Below are positions 13,814 through 22,100 of a DNA stretch of 28,467 nucleotides, one piece after another. The stretch spans positions 1 to 28,467 of the forward strand of contig CAMLOR010000017.1 in assembly GCA_946481615.1 (NCBI GenBank), given 5' to 3'. Position numbers and translations under genes: made by a program. This DNA is from an uncultured Aquimonas sp. GTDB lineage: Bacteria; Pseudomonadota; Gammaproteobacteria; Xanthomonadales; Xanthomonadaceae. Every line of letters starts with the position of its first letter. The stretch's first letter is position 1. Under the pieces are notes generated by a model. The model was not told where the DNA came from. It ran no database searches and saw nothing but the letters and a program-made list of their open reading frames with translations.

Positions 13814-15178
13814 TCAGTCCTCGAAACCGTCGGCGAACACCTGCGTGCCGGCATCGCGCTCGAAAGCGCCGATGTCGAGCGGGCCGGCGAGAGGCCGCGC
13901 GTCCTGATCGAAGGCGGCGAGCTTCATGCGGCGTGGCGGGTGGAACTGCGGTGGCCACAGCGGCGAGGCGATGCCGTAGCCCGCGCCGGCCACGGGATTG
14001 GCATTGGCGGCACCGAGCAGCGGACTGCCGGCGGCGGGACGAAAATCGAAGGCGCCCGCGTTGGCGAAGCCCGGGCTGCCACCCTGCACGGTGCCGGCCC
14101 AGCCGGGCGGCAGGAAGGTCGAGTTGTCGTCGACCCAGTTGTTGGTGCCGGCGATGCGCCCGCCCGGCGTCGTCCAGAAGGCTTCCACTTCGCGGATCAC
14201 GCGCACGCCGTTGCCGCCTTCGCGCCAGAGGACGTTGTTGTGCGCGTCCAGCGCTTCGATGCCGTCGAACAGGCGGAAGACGGTCGGCGTGTCGGAATGG
14301 CCCATCCGCACGATGGTGTTGTTGACGACGCGATAGCGCCCGAAGGTCTGGCCGGTGCCGTCGCCGCCGAAGCGCAGCACGGCGCCGAACTCGCTGGTGT
14401 GCACGATCACGTTGCCGACGACGTCGGAATCCTCGCGCGCGGTCAGCTCGTTGACGTTGTCGTTGCCGTCGGGATCGGGCCCGATCAGTTCGAGCTCGTG
14501 GTAGAAGCCGCCTTCGAGCCAGTTGTAGTAGATCTCGTTGCGCTCGGCGCGGCTCTTGACGAGGTTGCCGCCGACGTCGGCGCCGTCGGTGTAGTCGCTG
14601 TCGTGCAGGTAGCTGTACTGCAGGCGGAACACCGCGCCCGGGTGCGCGAACTCGTCGGTGGCCATGTAGACGAGATGATTGCCGCCGCCGGACCCGGCGT
14701 TGTAGATCTCCGAATACTCGATGGTCAGCGAGCCCGAATCCTGGTCGGCGCCCAGCACGCCGTGGCGCGGGCAGTCGTGGATCAGCAGGTCGCGCAGCAC
14801 GATGTCGTGGGCGTGGTGGTAGACGCAGCGGAAGGTGTCGGCGAGCTCATCGCCGGTGATCTCGAAGCCTTCCATCACCACGTGGTCGGACAACCGGAAC
14901 TCGATGGTGTTGAAGCCGCCGTGCAGGTGCGCGCGCTGCGCGCCGACGCTGCGCAGCGTCACCGGATTGCCCGGCGCCCCGCCGTCCGCCGCCGGCATCA
15001 CGATGTCGCCGGCGTAGGTGACGCCGCCCTGCACTTCCACCACGTCGCCGGGGCCGAGGTTCACCGCTGCGAACAAAGCGTTGAGTGTCGCGTGCTGGCC
15101 GTCTGGCCCCACCGTGTAGGTGGCGGCGCCAGCGGTGGCGGACAGCGACAACAGCAGGGCGGCAGACACGCGGCGCAA
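13814..15178 (-). CDS. Secreted right-handed parallel beta-helix protein with DGFE tail
   Basis: A 454-residue exported protein. A signal peptide covers about 1-18 (ALLLSLSATAGA). Repeated short strands with polar turns (HVVMEGFEITG, HDIVLRDLLIHD, SLTIEYSEIYNAG, RAERNEIYYNWLEGG, RYRVVNNTIVRMG) mark a right-handed parallel beta-helix, the fold of pectate lyases and many polysaccharide-binding or surface proteins. No lyase active site can be assigned. Near the end LDIGAFE resembles the choice-of-anchor Q motif, and the protein finishes VFADGFED, the same tail type as the P-domain protein. The start is a TTG with a perfect AAGGAG six bases upstream. It precedes the acyl-CoA dehydrogenase gene by 44 bases. 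Confidence 0.83.
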   Translation of the reverse strand: MRRVSAALLLSLSATAGAATYTVGPDGQHATLNALFAAVNLGPGDVVEVQGGVTYAGDIVMPAADGGAPGNPVTLRSVGAQRAHLHGGFNTIEFRLSDHVVMEGFEITGDELADTFRCVYHHAHDIVLRDLLIHDCPRHGVLGADQDSGSLTIEYSEIYNAGSGGGNHLVYMATDEFAHPGAVFRLQYSYLHDSDYTDGADVGGNLVKSRAERNEIYYNWLEGGFYHELELIGPDPDGNDNVNELTAREDSDVVGNVIVHTSEFGAVLRFGGDGTGQTFGRYRVVNNTIVRMGHSDTPTVFRLFDGIEALDAHNNVLWREGGNGVRVIREVEAFWTTPGGRIAGTNNWVDDNSTFLPPGWAGTVQGGSPGFANAGAFDFRPAAGSPLLGAANANPVAGAGYGIASPLWPPQFHPPRRMKLAAFDQDARPLAGPLDIGAFERDAGTQVFADGFED

Positions 15179-15184
15179 GACGCA

Positions 15185-15190
15185 CTCCTT
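15185..15190 (-). promoter_or_regulatory. RBS that decides a TTG start
   Basis: The minus strand reads AAGGAG, a full Shine-Dalgarno core, exactly six bases before the TTG at 15178. The next in-frame start, a GTG three codons later, would be too far from it. Confidence 0.65.
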
Positions 15191-15213
15191 CGGCGATGGC
15201 AGGGGCTAACGGA

Positions 15214-15226
15214 AACCGGTCCGGTT
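15214..15226. promoter_or_regulatory. Dyad upstream of the beta-helix gene
   Basis: AACCGG-T-CCGGTT is a perfect 13-base dyad in the gap between yajQ and the beta-helix gene, about 36 bases before the TTG start. Two CAACCG direct copies lie nearby (about 15250-15276). A regulator site or part of a hairpin is possible; nothing shows which. Confidence 0.25.
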
Positions 15227-15281
15227 GCCGGTCACGACGTCCGTCGCGGCGCGACCCCACAACCGCGATGCAACCGGGTCG

Positions 15282-15764
15282 TCAGTCGCGGAAATTCTCG
15301 AACTGCACCGGCACCGGCAACTCGGCCTTGCGCAGCAGCGCGATGGCGAGCTGCAGGTCGTCGCGTTTCTTGCCCGTGACACGCAGTTTCTCGCCGTTGA
15401 TCTGCGCCTCCACCTTGAGCTTGGCAGCCTTGATCTCGCCGACGATCTGCTTGGCCACCTTCTGTTCGATGCCCTGCTTGATCGTGAGCTTCTGGCGCGC
15501 GCCGGCCACGTTGGTCTCGACCTCGCCCGGCTCGACGCAGCGCTTGTCGATGCCGCGCGCGATCAGGCGCGCGTCGAGGATATCGCGCATCTGTTGCAGC
15601 TGGAATTCGCTCGGCGCGTTGAGCGCGACCACCGTGTCTTCCAGCACGAACTTCGCATCGACGTTGCGGAAGTCGAAGCGGTTGCCCAGTTCGCGCTGGG
15701 CTTGGTCGACCGCATTGGTGAGTTCGTGCTTGTCCACTTCGGAAACGATGTCGAACGAGGGCAT
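15282..15764 (-). CDS. yajQ: YajQ-family nucleotide-binding protein
   Basis: A 160-residue cytoplasmic protein starting MPSFDIVSEVDKHELTNAVD and ending in PVQFENFRD, both diagnostic of the YajQ/DUF520 family (E. coli 163 residues). GIDKRCVEPGE and KQGIEQKVAKQIVGEIK lie between. It has two ferredoxin-like halves. In Xanthomonas and Pseudomonas, homologues bind cyclic di-GMP and modulate virulence and biofilm genes through a transcription factor; binding here is inferred from family. The start at 15764 is family-typical, the longer frame being an artefact. A -10-like GATAAT lies 30 bases upstream. It is divergent from the metallo-hydrolase gene. Confidence 0.93.
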   Translation of the reverse strand: MPSFDIVSEVDKHELTNAVDQAQRELGNRFDFRNVDAKFVLEDTVVALNAPSEFQLQQMRDILDARLIARGIDKRCVEPGEVETNVAGARQKLTIKQGIEQKVAKQIVGEIKAAKLKVEAQINGEKLRVTGKKRDDLQLAIALLRKAELPVPVQFENFRD

Positions 15765-15794
15765 GGCGGGCAGGGTTGCAGGACCGGGAATGCG

Positions 15795-15823
15795 ATTATC
15801 CGGCAGGCGCGCCTTCCGGCACA
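15795..15823 (-). promoter_or_regulatory. yajQ: Candidate yajQ promoter
   Basis: On the minus strand GATAAT (15795-15800) matches 5 of 6 bases of the -10 consensus. TGTGCC (15818-15823), 17 bases upstream, is a weak -35. The ATG is 30 bases downstream. Confidence 0.4.
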
Positions 15824-15876
15824 CGTGGGCCGGGCGCGGTCGGCGATACCGTGCGGCAACGCCCGGGGAAACCGCC

Positions 15877-16833
15877 ATGCGCCACGTCCTTGCCGCCTGC
15901 CTGATCGCTGCCGCCACGGCGGCGCCCGCCGCGACACCGGCGCCGGCCGACCTGGGAGGCGGCGTGCATCTGTTCGAGGGCGCGTTCGTGCCCGGCCGGC
16001 AACCGGACGGCAACAGCGTGCTGCTGCGCGGACCGCAGGGCTGGGTGCTGGTGGATACCGGCCGCCATGCGGCCCACACGCAGCGCATCGCGGAGTTCAT
16101 CGACGCCAGCGGCGTACCGCTGGCGGCGATCGTCAACACGCATTGGCACCTCGACCACGTGAGCGGCAATGCCGCCCTGCGCCAGCGCTGGCCCGAGGTG
16201 CGGGTGTACGCCAGCGATGCCATCGACGCGGCCCTGGCCGGCTTCCTCGCCAACTCGCGAAAGCAGCTCGAAGCCCTGCTGGCGCAACCCGGCGACGAGG
16301 CCGCCAAGGCCGCGATGCGCGAGGAGATCGCGCGCATCGATCTGGGTGCGCAGCTGCGGCCCGACGAGATCGTCGGCGCACCCGGCGAACGCGAACTCGC
16401 CGGACGCCCGCTGCGGCTCGGGCTCACCGACCATGCCGCCACCGCCGCCGATGTCTGGCTCTTCGATGGGTCGCGGAACCTGCTGATCGCAGGCGACCTC
16501 GTCACGCTGCCGGCGCCCTTCCTCGACACCGCCTGTGCGCCGCGCTGGCGCCGGACCTTCGACGAACTCGAAGCCACCGGATTCGAACGTCTGGTGCCCG
16601 GCCACGGCGCAACGATGACGCGCAAGCAATTCACCACCTACCGCGCCGCCTTCGACGGACTGCTCGCCTGCGCGGCCTCGCCCGCGGCACCGGCCGATTG
16701 CGCGCAGCGCTGGAGCAAGGATGCCGCGCAACTCCTGGAAGGCCAGGACGCCGGACTCACGAAGGGGCTGATCGAGTACTACGTCGAGCGCCGCCTGCGC
16801 GGGCCCGGCGCGACCGCGGATTGTCCGGGCTGA
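15877..16833 (+). CDS. Exported metallo-beta-lactamase-fold hydrolase
   Basis: A 318-residue MBL-fold enzyme. A signal peptide covers about 1-19 (LAACLIAAATAAPAA). The dinuclear zinc site is complete: HWHLDH (H89, H91, D93, H94), H186 in LTDHAAT, D207 in AGDLV and H243 in PGHGATM. It is therefore likely an active hydrolase, similar in layout to the quinoprotein relay system or SoxH-like group and to some lactamases, but the substrate is unclear. Purine-rich GGGGAAA precedes the ATG. It is divergent from yajQ and ends three bases before the convergent Hpt gene. Residues after 250 are helical with two cysteines (one in LLACAASP) that may form a disulfide in the periplasm. Confidence 0.85.
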   Translation: MRHVLAACLIAAATAAPAATPAPADLGGGVHLFEGAFVPGRQPDGNSVLLRGPQGWVLVDTGRHAAHTQRIAEFIDASGVPLAAIVNTHWHLDHVSGNAALRQRWPEVRVYASDAIDAALAGFLANSRKQLEALLAQPGDEAAKAAMREEIARIDLGAQLRPDEIVGAPGERELAGRPLRLGLTDHAATAADVWLFDGSRNLLIAGDLVTLPAPFLDTACAPRWRRTFDELEATGFERLVPGHGATMTRKQFTTYRAAFDGLLACAASPAAPADCAQRWSKDAAQLLEGQDAGLTKGLIEYYVERRLRGPGATADCPG

Positions 16834-16836
16834 GGC

Positions 16837-17199
16837 CTACAGCTCGGCGGTGTGCTGCAGCAGGCTGAGCACGGCGTCGCGCAGCCCCGTGCGCAAGGCC
16901 ACCAGGCGCTGCGCGGCGTCGGCGCCGCCCAGTTGCTCCGGCGCCAGATGCTCGACCTGCTGCGCGGTGGCGGCCAGATCGTCCGCGCCCAGCGCCAGTG
17001 CCGAGGAGCGCAGGTAGTGCGCGGCGCTCTTGAGGTCCTCGCGGTCGCGGCGCTCGTTCGCCACCTCGATGCGGCTGAGCAGGGCGGGAGCGTCGGCCAC
17101 GAACAGGCGGATCAGGCGCGCCAGACTGCCGGGCTGATCCTCCTCGAGGGAGCGCAGCAGTTCGAGGGTGTCCTGGTTGAGCGGGGCGAGGGTGCTCAT
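16837..17199 (-). CDS. Stand-alone Hpt phosphotransfer protein
   Basis: A 120-residue four-helix Hpt domain. The phosphorylatable histidine is H61 in SAAHYLRSSALALGADDLA, following the usual AHxLK/RxSSxxLGA pattern, though R and S replace the common K and G at positions +3 and +4. The protein would pass a phosphate between a hybrid kinase receiver and another receiver domain. No kinase or regulator is encoded nearby, so its partners lie elsewhere. It is convergent with the MBL hydrolase (three bases apart) and divergent from the deaminase gene, so it is a single-gene unit. Confidence 0.85.
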   Translation of the reverse strand: MSTLAPLNQDTLELLRSLEEDQPGSLARLIRLFVADAPALLSRIEVANERRDREDLKSAAHYLRSSALALGADDLAATAQQVEHLAPEQLGGADAAQRLVALRTGLRDAVLSLLQHTAEL

Positions 17200-17210
17200 C
17201 GGCTGCCAGT

Positions 17211-17245
17211 GTAAAGCTTACGCAGCCCGGCGCAACGCGGATAAC
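17211..17245 (+). promoter_or_regulatory. Possible promoter and dyad before the cytosine deaminase gene
   Basis: In the 75-base divergent gap, GATAAC (17240-17245, 4 of 6) lies 16 bases after TTACGC (17218-17223, weak -35). A small dyad GTAA-AGC-TTAC (17211-17221) overlaps the -35. The ATG is 29 bases downstream. Confidence 0.25.
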
Positions 17246-17274
17246 ATCGGAATTCCTTTCCGCGAGACCGCACC

Positions 17275-17712
17275 ATGGATCCCTTCCTGCAAGCCGCCAT
17301 CGAAGAAGCCGAAAAAGGCCGCGCCGAGGGCGGCATCCCGATCGGTTCGGTGCTGGTGCACCAGGGCCGCATCCTCGGCCGCGGCCACAACCGCCGCGTG
17401 CAACAGGGCAGCTGCACCCTGCACGGCGAGATGGACGCCCTCGAGAACGCCGGCCGCCAGCCGGCGCGCGTCTACCGCGAATGCACCATCTACACCACGC
17501 TCTCGCCCTGCTCGATGTGCAGCGGCGCCATCCTGCTCTACGGCATCCCGCGCGTGGTGATCGGCGAGAACGTCAGCTTCCTGGGCGAAGAAGAATTGCT
17601 GAAAAGCCGCGGCGTGCAGCTCGAAGTCGTCGACGACCCGCGCTGCAAGCAGCTCATGGCGGATTTCATGCGCGAATGTCCCGAGCTGTGGAACGAGGAC
17701 ATCGGCGAATAG
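17275..17712 (+). CDS. Cytosine deaminase of the yeast (Fcy1) type
   Basis: A 145-residue zinc deaminase, expected to convert cytosine to uracil plus ammonia for pyrimidine salvage. Zinc and catalytic residues are H50 and E52 in LHGEMDALEN, and C79 and C82 in LSPCSMCSGAI. Compared from memory with yeast Fcy1 (158 residues), matching features include the GGIPIGSVL segment, GRGHN, TLYTT-type TIYTTLSPC, GIPR, IGENVSF (F102 for yeast F114) and the terminus WNEDIGE (W139 and D142 for yeast W152 and D155, which contact the base). Those C-terminal contacts set it apart from TadA-type tRNA deaminases. It is soluble, with a weak SD. A -10-like TATAAC (17719-17724) after its stop may serve the next gene. 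Confidence 0.85.
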   Translation: MDPFLQAAIEEAEKGRAEGGIPIGSVLVHQGRILGRGHNRRVQQGSCTLHGEMDALENAGRQPARVYRECTIYTTLSPCSMCSGAILLYGIPRVVIGENVSFLGEEELLKSRGVQLEVVDDPRCKQLMADFMRECPELWNEDIGE

Positions 17713-17758
17713 TCGCGCTATAACGACGCTCTCACACGACGACGACACGAGCAACGCG

Positions 17759-19105
17759 ATGACCGACCATCCCGCCGCATCCGCCGAGGCGATGAACCTC
17801 GATCCGTACTGGATGCCTTTCACGCACAACCGCTATTTCAAGGCGAAGCGGCCGCTGGACCGGCTGCTGGTCGGTGCGGAAGGCGCCTATTACACGACCA
17901 GCCAGGGGCAGAAGCTGTTCGACGGGCTCTCGGGCCTGTGGTGCAGCGGGCTGGGGCACGGCGATCGCCGCATCAAGGACGCGGTGAAGCAGCAACTGGA
18001 CGTGGCCGACTACATCCCGGCCTTCCAGGTCGCGAGCCCTGAAAGCTTCCGACTGGCCGAACGCATCGCGCAGCACGCGCCGGAGAATCTCAACCGCGTG
18101 TTCTTCACGAGCTCGGGTTCGGAATCGGTGGACACCGCGCTCAAGATCGCGCTGGGCTATCACCGCCTGCGCGGCGAGGGTTCGCGCGTGCGCTTCATCG
18201 GTCGCGAGCGCGGCTACCACGGCGTGGGCATGGGCGGCATCAGCGTCGGCGGCATGGTGGCCAACCGCAAGATGTTCGCGCCGATGATGATCCCCGGCGT
18301 CGATCACCTGCCGCACACGCACAGCCTCAAGGACATGGCCTTCTCGAAGGGCCAGCCGGCCTGGGGCGCGCATCTGGCCGACGAGCTCGAGCGCATCGTC
18401 GCGCTGCACGACGCCAGCACCATCGCGGCGGTCATCGTCGAACCGATGCAGGGTTCGGTCGGGGTCATCATCCCGCCGCAGGACTATCTGCAGCGCCTGC
18501 GCGAGATCTGCACGAAGCACGGCATCCTGCTGATCTTCGACGAGGTCATCACCGGCTTCGGCCGCATGGGGCAATGGTTCGGCGCGCAGGCCTTCGGCGT
18601 CACGCCCGATCTCATCACCTTCGCCAAGGGCGTCAACAACGGCACGGTGCCGATGGGCGGCGTGATCGCGCGCCAGGACATCTACGACACCTTCATGCAG
18701 GGCCCCGAGTACGCGGTGGAGCTGTTCCACGGCTACACCTACTCTGCGCACCCGCTGGCGGTGGCCGCGGCGCACGCCACGCTCGACATCCTGGAGAGCG
18801 AGGACATCCCTGCGCGCTTCGCCGATCTCGGCAAGCACCTCGAAGCCGGCGTGCATTCCCTGCGCGACGAACCCAACGTCATCGACATCCGCAACTTCTC
18901 CGCCGCCGCCGCGGTGGAGCTGTCGCCGCTGCCCGGCAAGCCCGGCCTGCGCGCCATCCGGCTGTTCGAGGAAGCGCTCACGCGCGGCCTGCTGGTGCGC
19001 TTCACCGGCGACACCATCGCGCTGGCGCCGCCGGTGATTTCCACGAAGGAAGAAATCGACCGCCTGGTCGAAGGCATGCGCGCCTCGATCCGCGCCGTGG
19101 CCTGA
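17759..19105 (+). CDS. Omega-amino acid:pyruvate aminotransferase (class III)
   Basis: A 448-residue PLP enzyme of the class III aminotransferase group, close in layout and length to beta-alanine:pyruvate transaminase (BauA). It would transfer an amino group from an omega-amino acid or amine to pyruvate. Visible are LNLDPYWMPF-type N terminus (YWMPFTHNR), LSGLWCSGLGH, SSGSESVDTALK, the RGYHG aromatic/histidine pair (Y153, H154) that stacks on PLP, D261 in IFDEVITGFG that holds the pyridine nitrogen, and the Schiff-base lysine K290 in TFAKGVNNG. The cytoplasmic location is expected. There is no clear SD; M12 is an alternative start. It lies 46 bases after the deaminase gene. Substrate specificity is inferred only. 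Confidence 0.87.
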   Translation: MTDHPAASAEAMNLDPYWMPFTHNRYFKAKRPLDRLLVGAEGAYYTTSQGQKLFDGLSGLWCSGLGHGDRRIKDAVKQQLDVADYIPAFQVASPESFRLAERIAQHAPENLNRVFFTSSGSESVDTALKIALGYHRLRGEGSRVRFIGRERGYHGVGMGGISVGGMVANRKMFAPMMIPGVDHLPHTHSLKDMAFSKGQPAWGAHLADELERIVALHDASTIAAVIVEPMQGSVGVIIPPQDYLQRLREICTKHGILLIFDEVITGFGRMGQWFGAQAFGVTPDLITFAKGVNNGTVPMGGVIARQDIYDTFMQGPEYAVELFHGYTYSAHPLAVAAAHATLDILESEDIPARFADLGKHLEAGVHSLRDEPNVIDIRNFSAAAAVELSPLPGKPGLRAIRLFEEALTRGLLVRFTGDTIALAPPVISTKEEIDRLVEGMRASIRAVA

Positions 19106-19118
19106 GCCACGGCGCGGA
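19089..19118. terminator. Perfect 13-bp hairpin between convergent genes
   Basis: Arms 19089-19101 and 19106-19118 are exact inverse complements of 13 bases with the 4-base loop CTGA; the TGA in the loop is the aminotransferase stop codon (19103-19105). The giant gene ends at 19128 from the other side. This is the natural place for a bidirectional terminator, though no T-run follows on either strand, so a stable 3'-end hairpin is the safer reading. Confidence 0.6.
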
Positions 19119-19127
19119 CCGCGTCCG

Positions 19128-22100
19128 TCACGCGCGCCGCAACCTCGCGGCGGCCAGCAGCATCAGGCCGGCCGCCAGCAGCAGCAAGGTCCAGGCATCG
19201 GCCGCGGGAATCACCCGCGGCTCGCTCTGCGCGCTGAGCGACGCCGAGGACTGATCGTCCTCGCCGTCGGCGGCGTTGCCCGGCGTGGAGTCGATATCGA
19301 CCGGCGGCTGGCCGTTGCCGTCGAGCGCCGAGGTGATCTGCGCCATGTTCACCACCGGCCCGCCGATTTCGCCGATGCGCAGCGTGATCGGCAGCGCCAC
19401 GCTTTCGCCCGGCGCCAGCGCCGCGATGGTGCGCGTGGCAGTGTTGCCCGGGCCGGGGGTCCAGGCCGTGTCCTCGAGCGTGGTGAAGTTGGGCAGGCGG
19501 TCGGTCACGACGATCTGCGTGGCCGGCACCGTGCCCTGGTTGGTGACCGTGATGACGAACCGCGCGACGGCGCCGCCGGTCACCACGTTCGGCTGATCGG
19601 GCGCCAGCGTCTTCACCAGCGAGAGATCGAAGTTGGTGAGCAGGCCGAAGTCGACGCGCGGATTCGAATTCACGTCCGGCGGGCCGGGCTTCACTTCGGC
19701 TTCGAGCGTGATCGGCGAGCTGCGCACCACCGTGCCGCTGGTGCTGCCGTTGTCGTCGCCGTCGACATCGTCGTCGGCATCCGGCGCCGGTTCGCAGCTG
19801 CCCGACGCCGAGTACGGCAGGCCGGTGCCGCTCGAACTCACGTACATCGCGGGCCGGTCGATCTCGACGAAGTAGTTGCCCGGCAGCAGGTCGGCGAAGC
19901 CGTAGTGGCCGGTGGCGTCGGTCGTCGTGGTCGCGACGGCGGCGCCATCGGCGACGCCGTTGTTGTCGGCATCGGGGAACAGGCGCACCGCGATGCCGGC
20001 CAGGCCGGGCTCGCCCGCGTCGACGCGGCAGTTGTTGTTGGCATCGTCGAACACGAGGTCGCCGAGCGCGATCGCGCCGACGCCCGAGGTCGAGAGCCGA
20101 TAGTCCTCGACTTCGCCGTCCGGGGCTTCGCCGGATTCGCTGCAGCCCGCGGTGGTGAGGCGGAAGCGCGCATACGGATCGGCCGTGGCATCCACCGGCA
20201 CCGGGCCGAATTCCAGCGTGAACGATGCGGCCATGCTGCCGGCCGGAACCACCGCCACCGTGCTTTCCTGCAGGTCGGTGAAATCGCCGTCGTCGTTCCA
20301 GTCGATGTAGCCGCACAGTTGCGCGGGGCCGGCCAACGCGTTCGTGGCGGTGGCCGTCACGCGCGCCGGGCTGCCGAGGTCGAACTCGGGCGGGAACTCG
20401 ATGCCGTCCTCGTCGTCGCCGGCCGAGTCGTCGAGGTTGGCCGCGGCGTTCGGCTGGCCGTCGCCCTCGCCGTCGAGGTTCGCGCCCAGATGCAGGCCCG
20501 CCACGATGCGGTGCCGCGGGCCATCGTTGTTCGCCATCGTCCAGTAGTTGCCGGTGCGGGTGCCGGAGGCGAGCGCGTCGTCGGGCAGATCGCCGAAATC
20601 GTAAGGCTCGAGCACGATGCGATGGTCTTCGACTTCGCCGGGCGCGCCGAGGCCGGCCGCCGCGCAGGTCGCGCCGGTGGACAGCCGCAGGCGCAGCCAG
20701 CTCGCGCCGGCCGGCGCGTTGGCCGGCACGGTGCCGAGGTCGAACTGGATCGGGACGACGGTTCCGCCGGGCACGGGCGTCGCGGCGGATTCGTTGACGT
20801 CCGCGAAATCGCCGTCGGCATTCCAGTCGGCGAACGCGCACAGGAGCGCTTCGCTGCCGGTGAGATTGATGACGGAGGCCATGCGCGCGGACGGGCCGCC
20901 GATGCGGTACGCCGCCTGCACTGCGTCGAACGCATCTTCGTCGTCGCCCGGCGTGGCGCAGGTTCCCAGCACCTGGCTGCCCGCGGCAAGGTCGTCGCCG
21001 TCGGCGAGCGGACCCGGCACGCCGTCGTCCTCGGCATCGGTGCAGGCGCCCAGGCGCAAGTCGTTGCGCATCGGGTGCGCGGCGGCGCCGATGCCGAGCG
21101 TGCCGTAGGCGTCCGGTGCATCGCCGCGATCGAGCGGCGTCTGCAGCGACGCGACATGGTCTTCGACTTCGCCGGTGGGCGCCATCGCGTCGTGGTCCGG
21201 CGTGCACGGCGCGGCATCGCCCATCAGGCGCAGGCGTACGAAGCGCGATGCGTTCGGCGGCGTGAGGCCGTAGGTCGCCGGATCGCCGTCGAGCGTCCCG
21301 AAATCGAGCGTCACGGCTTCGTTCGCGGCGCCGGCAGCGACATCGGCCGAAGCGGATTCGTTGACGTCCATGAAATCGCCGTCGGCGTTGAAATCGATGA
21401 ACCCGCAGACGCGTGCGGTCGCCGCGGTCGAGTTCGACGCCAGTACGGGCAGCGTGGCCAGGGTGTCGGTGGTGAAGACGAGATCGGCGGGATCGATGCC
21501 ATCCTCGTCGTCGCCCGCGAGATCGTCCCCGTCGGCATCGGCGCTGGGCTGGCCTTCGCTTTCGCCATCGACCAGCGCGCCCAGCTGCAGGCCGGTCACG
21601 AGGCGATGCATCGGGCCGCCGTCGCCGGCAAGCGTGGCGTAGTCGCCCGGGCCGGAACCGGCGGCCGCATCGGGCAGGTCGCCGAAATCGAAGCGCTGCA
21701 GCACGATGGCGTGGTCTTCGATTTCACCGGCGGCGCCGAAGCCGGCGGGCGCGCAGGCGGCGTCGGTCGACAGGCGCAGGCGCAGATACGTCGTGCCTTC
21801 GGCCGCGGTGGCCGGCACGGTGCCGAAGTCGAAAGCCATGCTGCCGGCGGTGCCGTCGGGCACCGCGGTTTCGGTGGCTTCGGAAACACCGTCCACGAGG
21901 TCGTCGAAGTCGCCGTCGGCGTTCCAGTCGGCGAAGGCGCACAGTCGCGCCGCGCCACCGGTGGTGTTGGTGGCCTCCACGTTGCGCGCCGAGGCGCCGC
22001 CGATGCGGAACAGCGACTGCGCGGCGTCGAAACCGTCCTCGTCGTCGCCGGCCATCGTGCAGGTGCCCTGGACCTGGCCGGCGGCAAGGTCGTCGCCATC

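Noticed and set aside
17275..17712. tRNA adenosine deaminase TadA
   Set aside because: The zinc motif has HGE instead of HAE, and the C-terminal WxEDIGE end matches yeast cytosine deaminase, not TadA.
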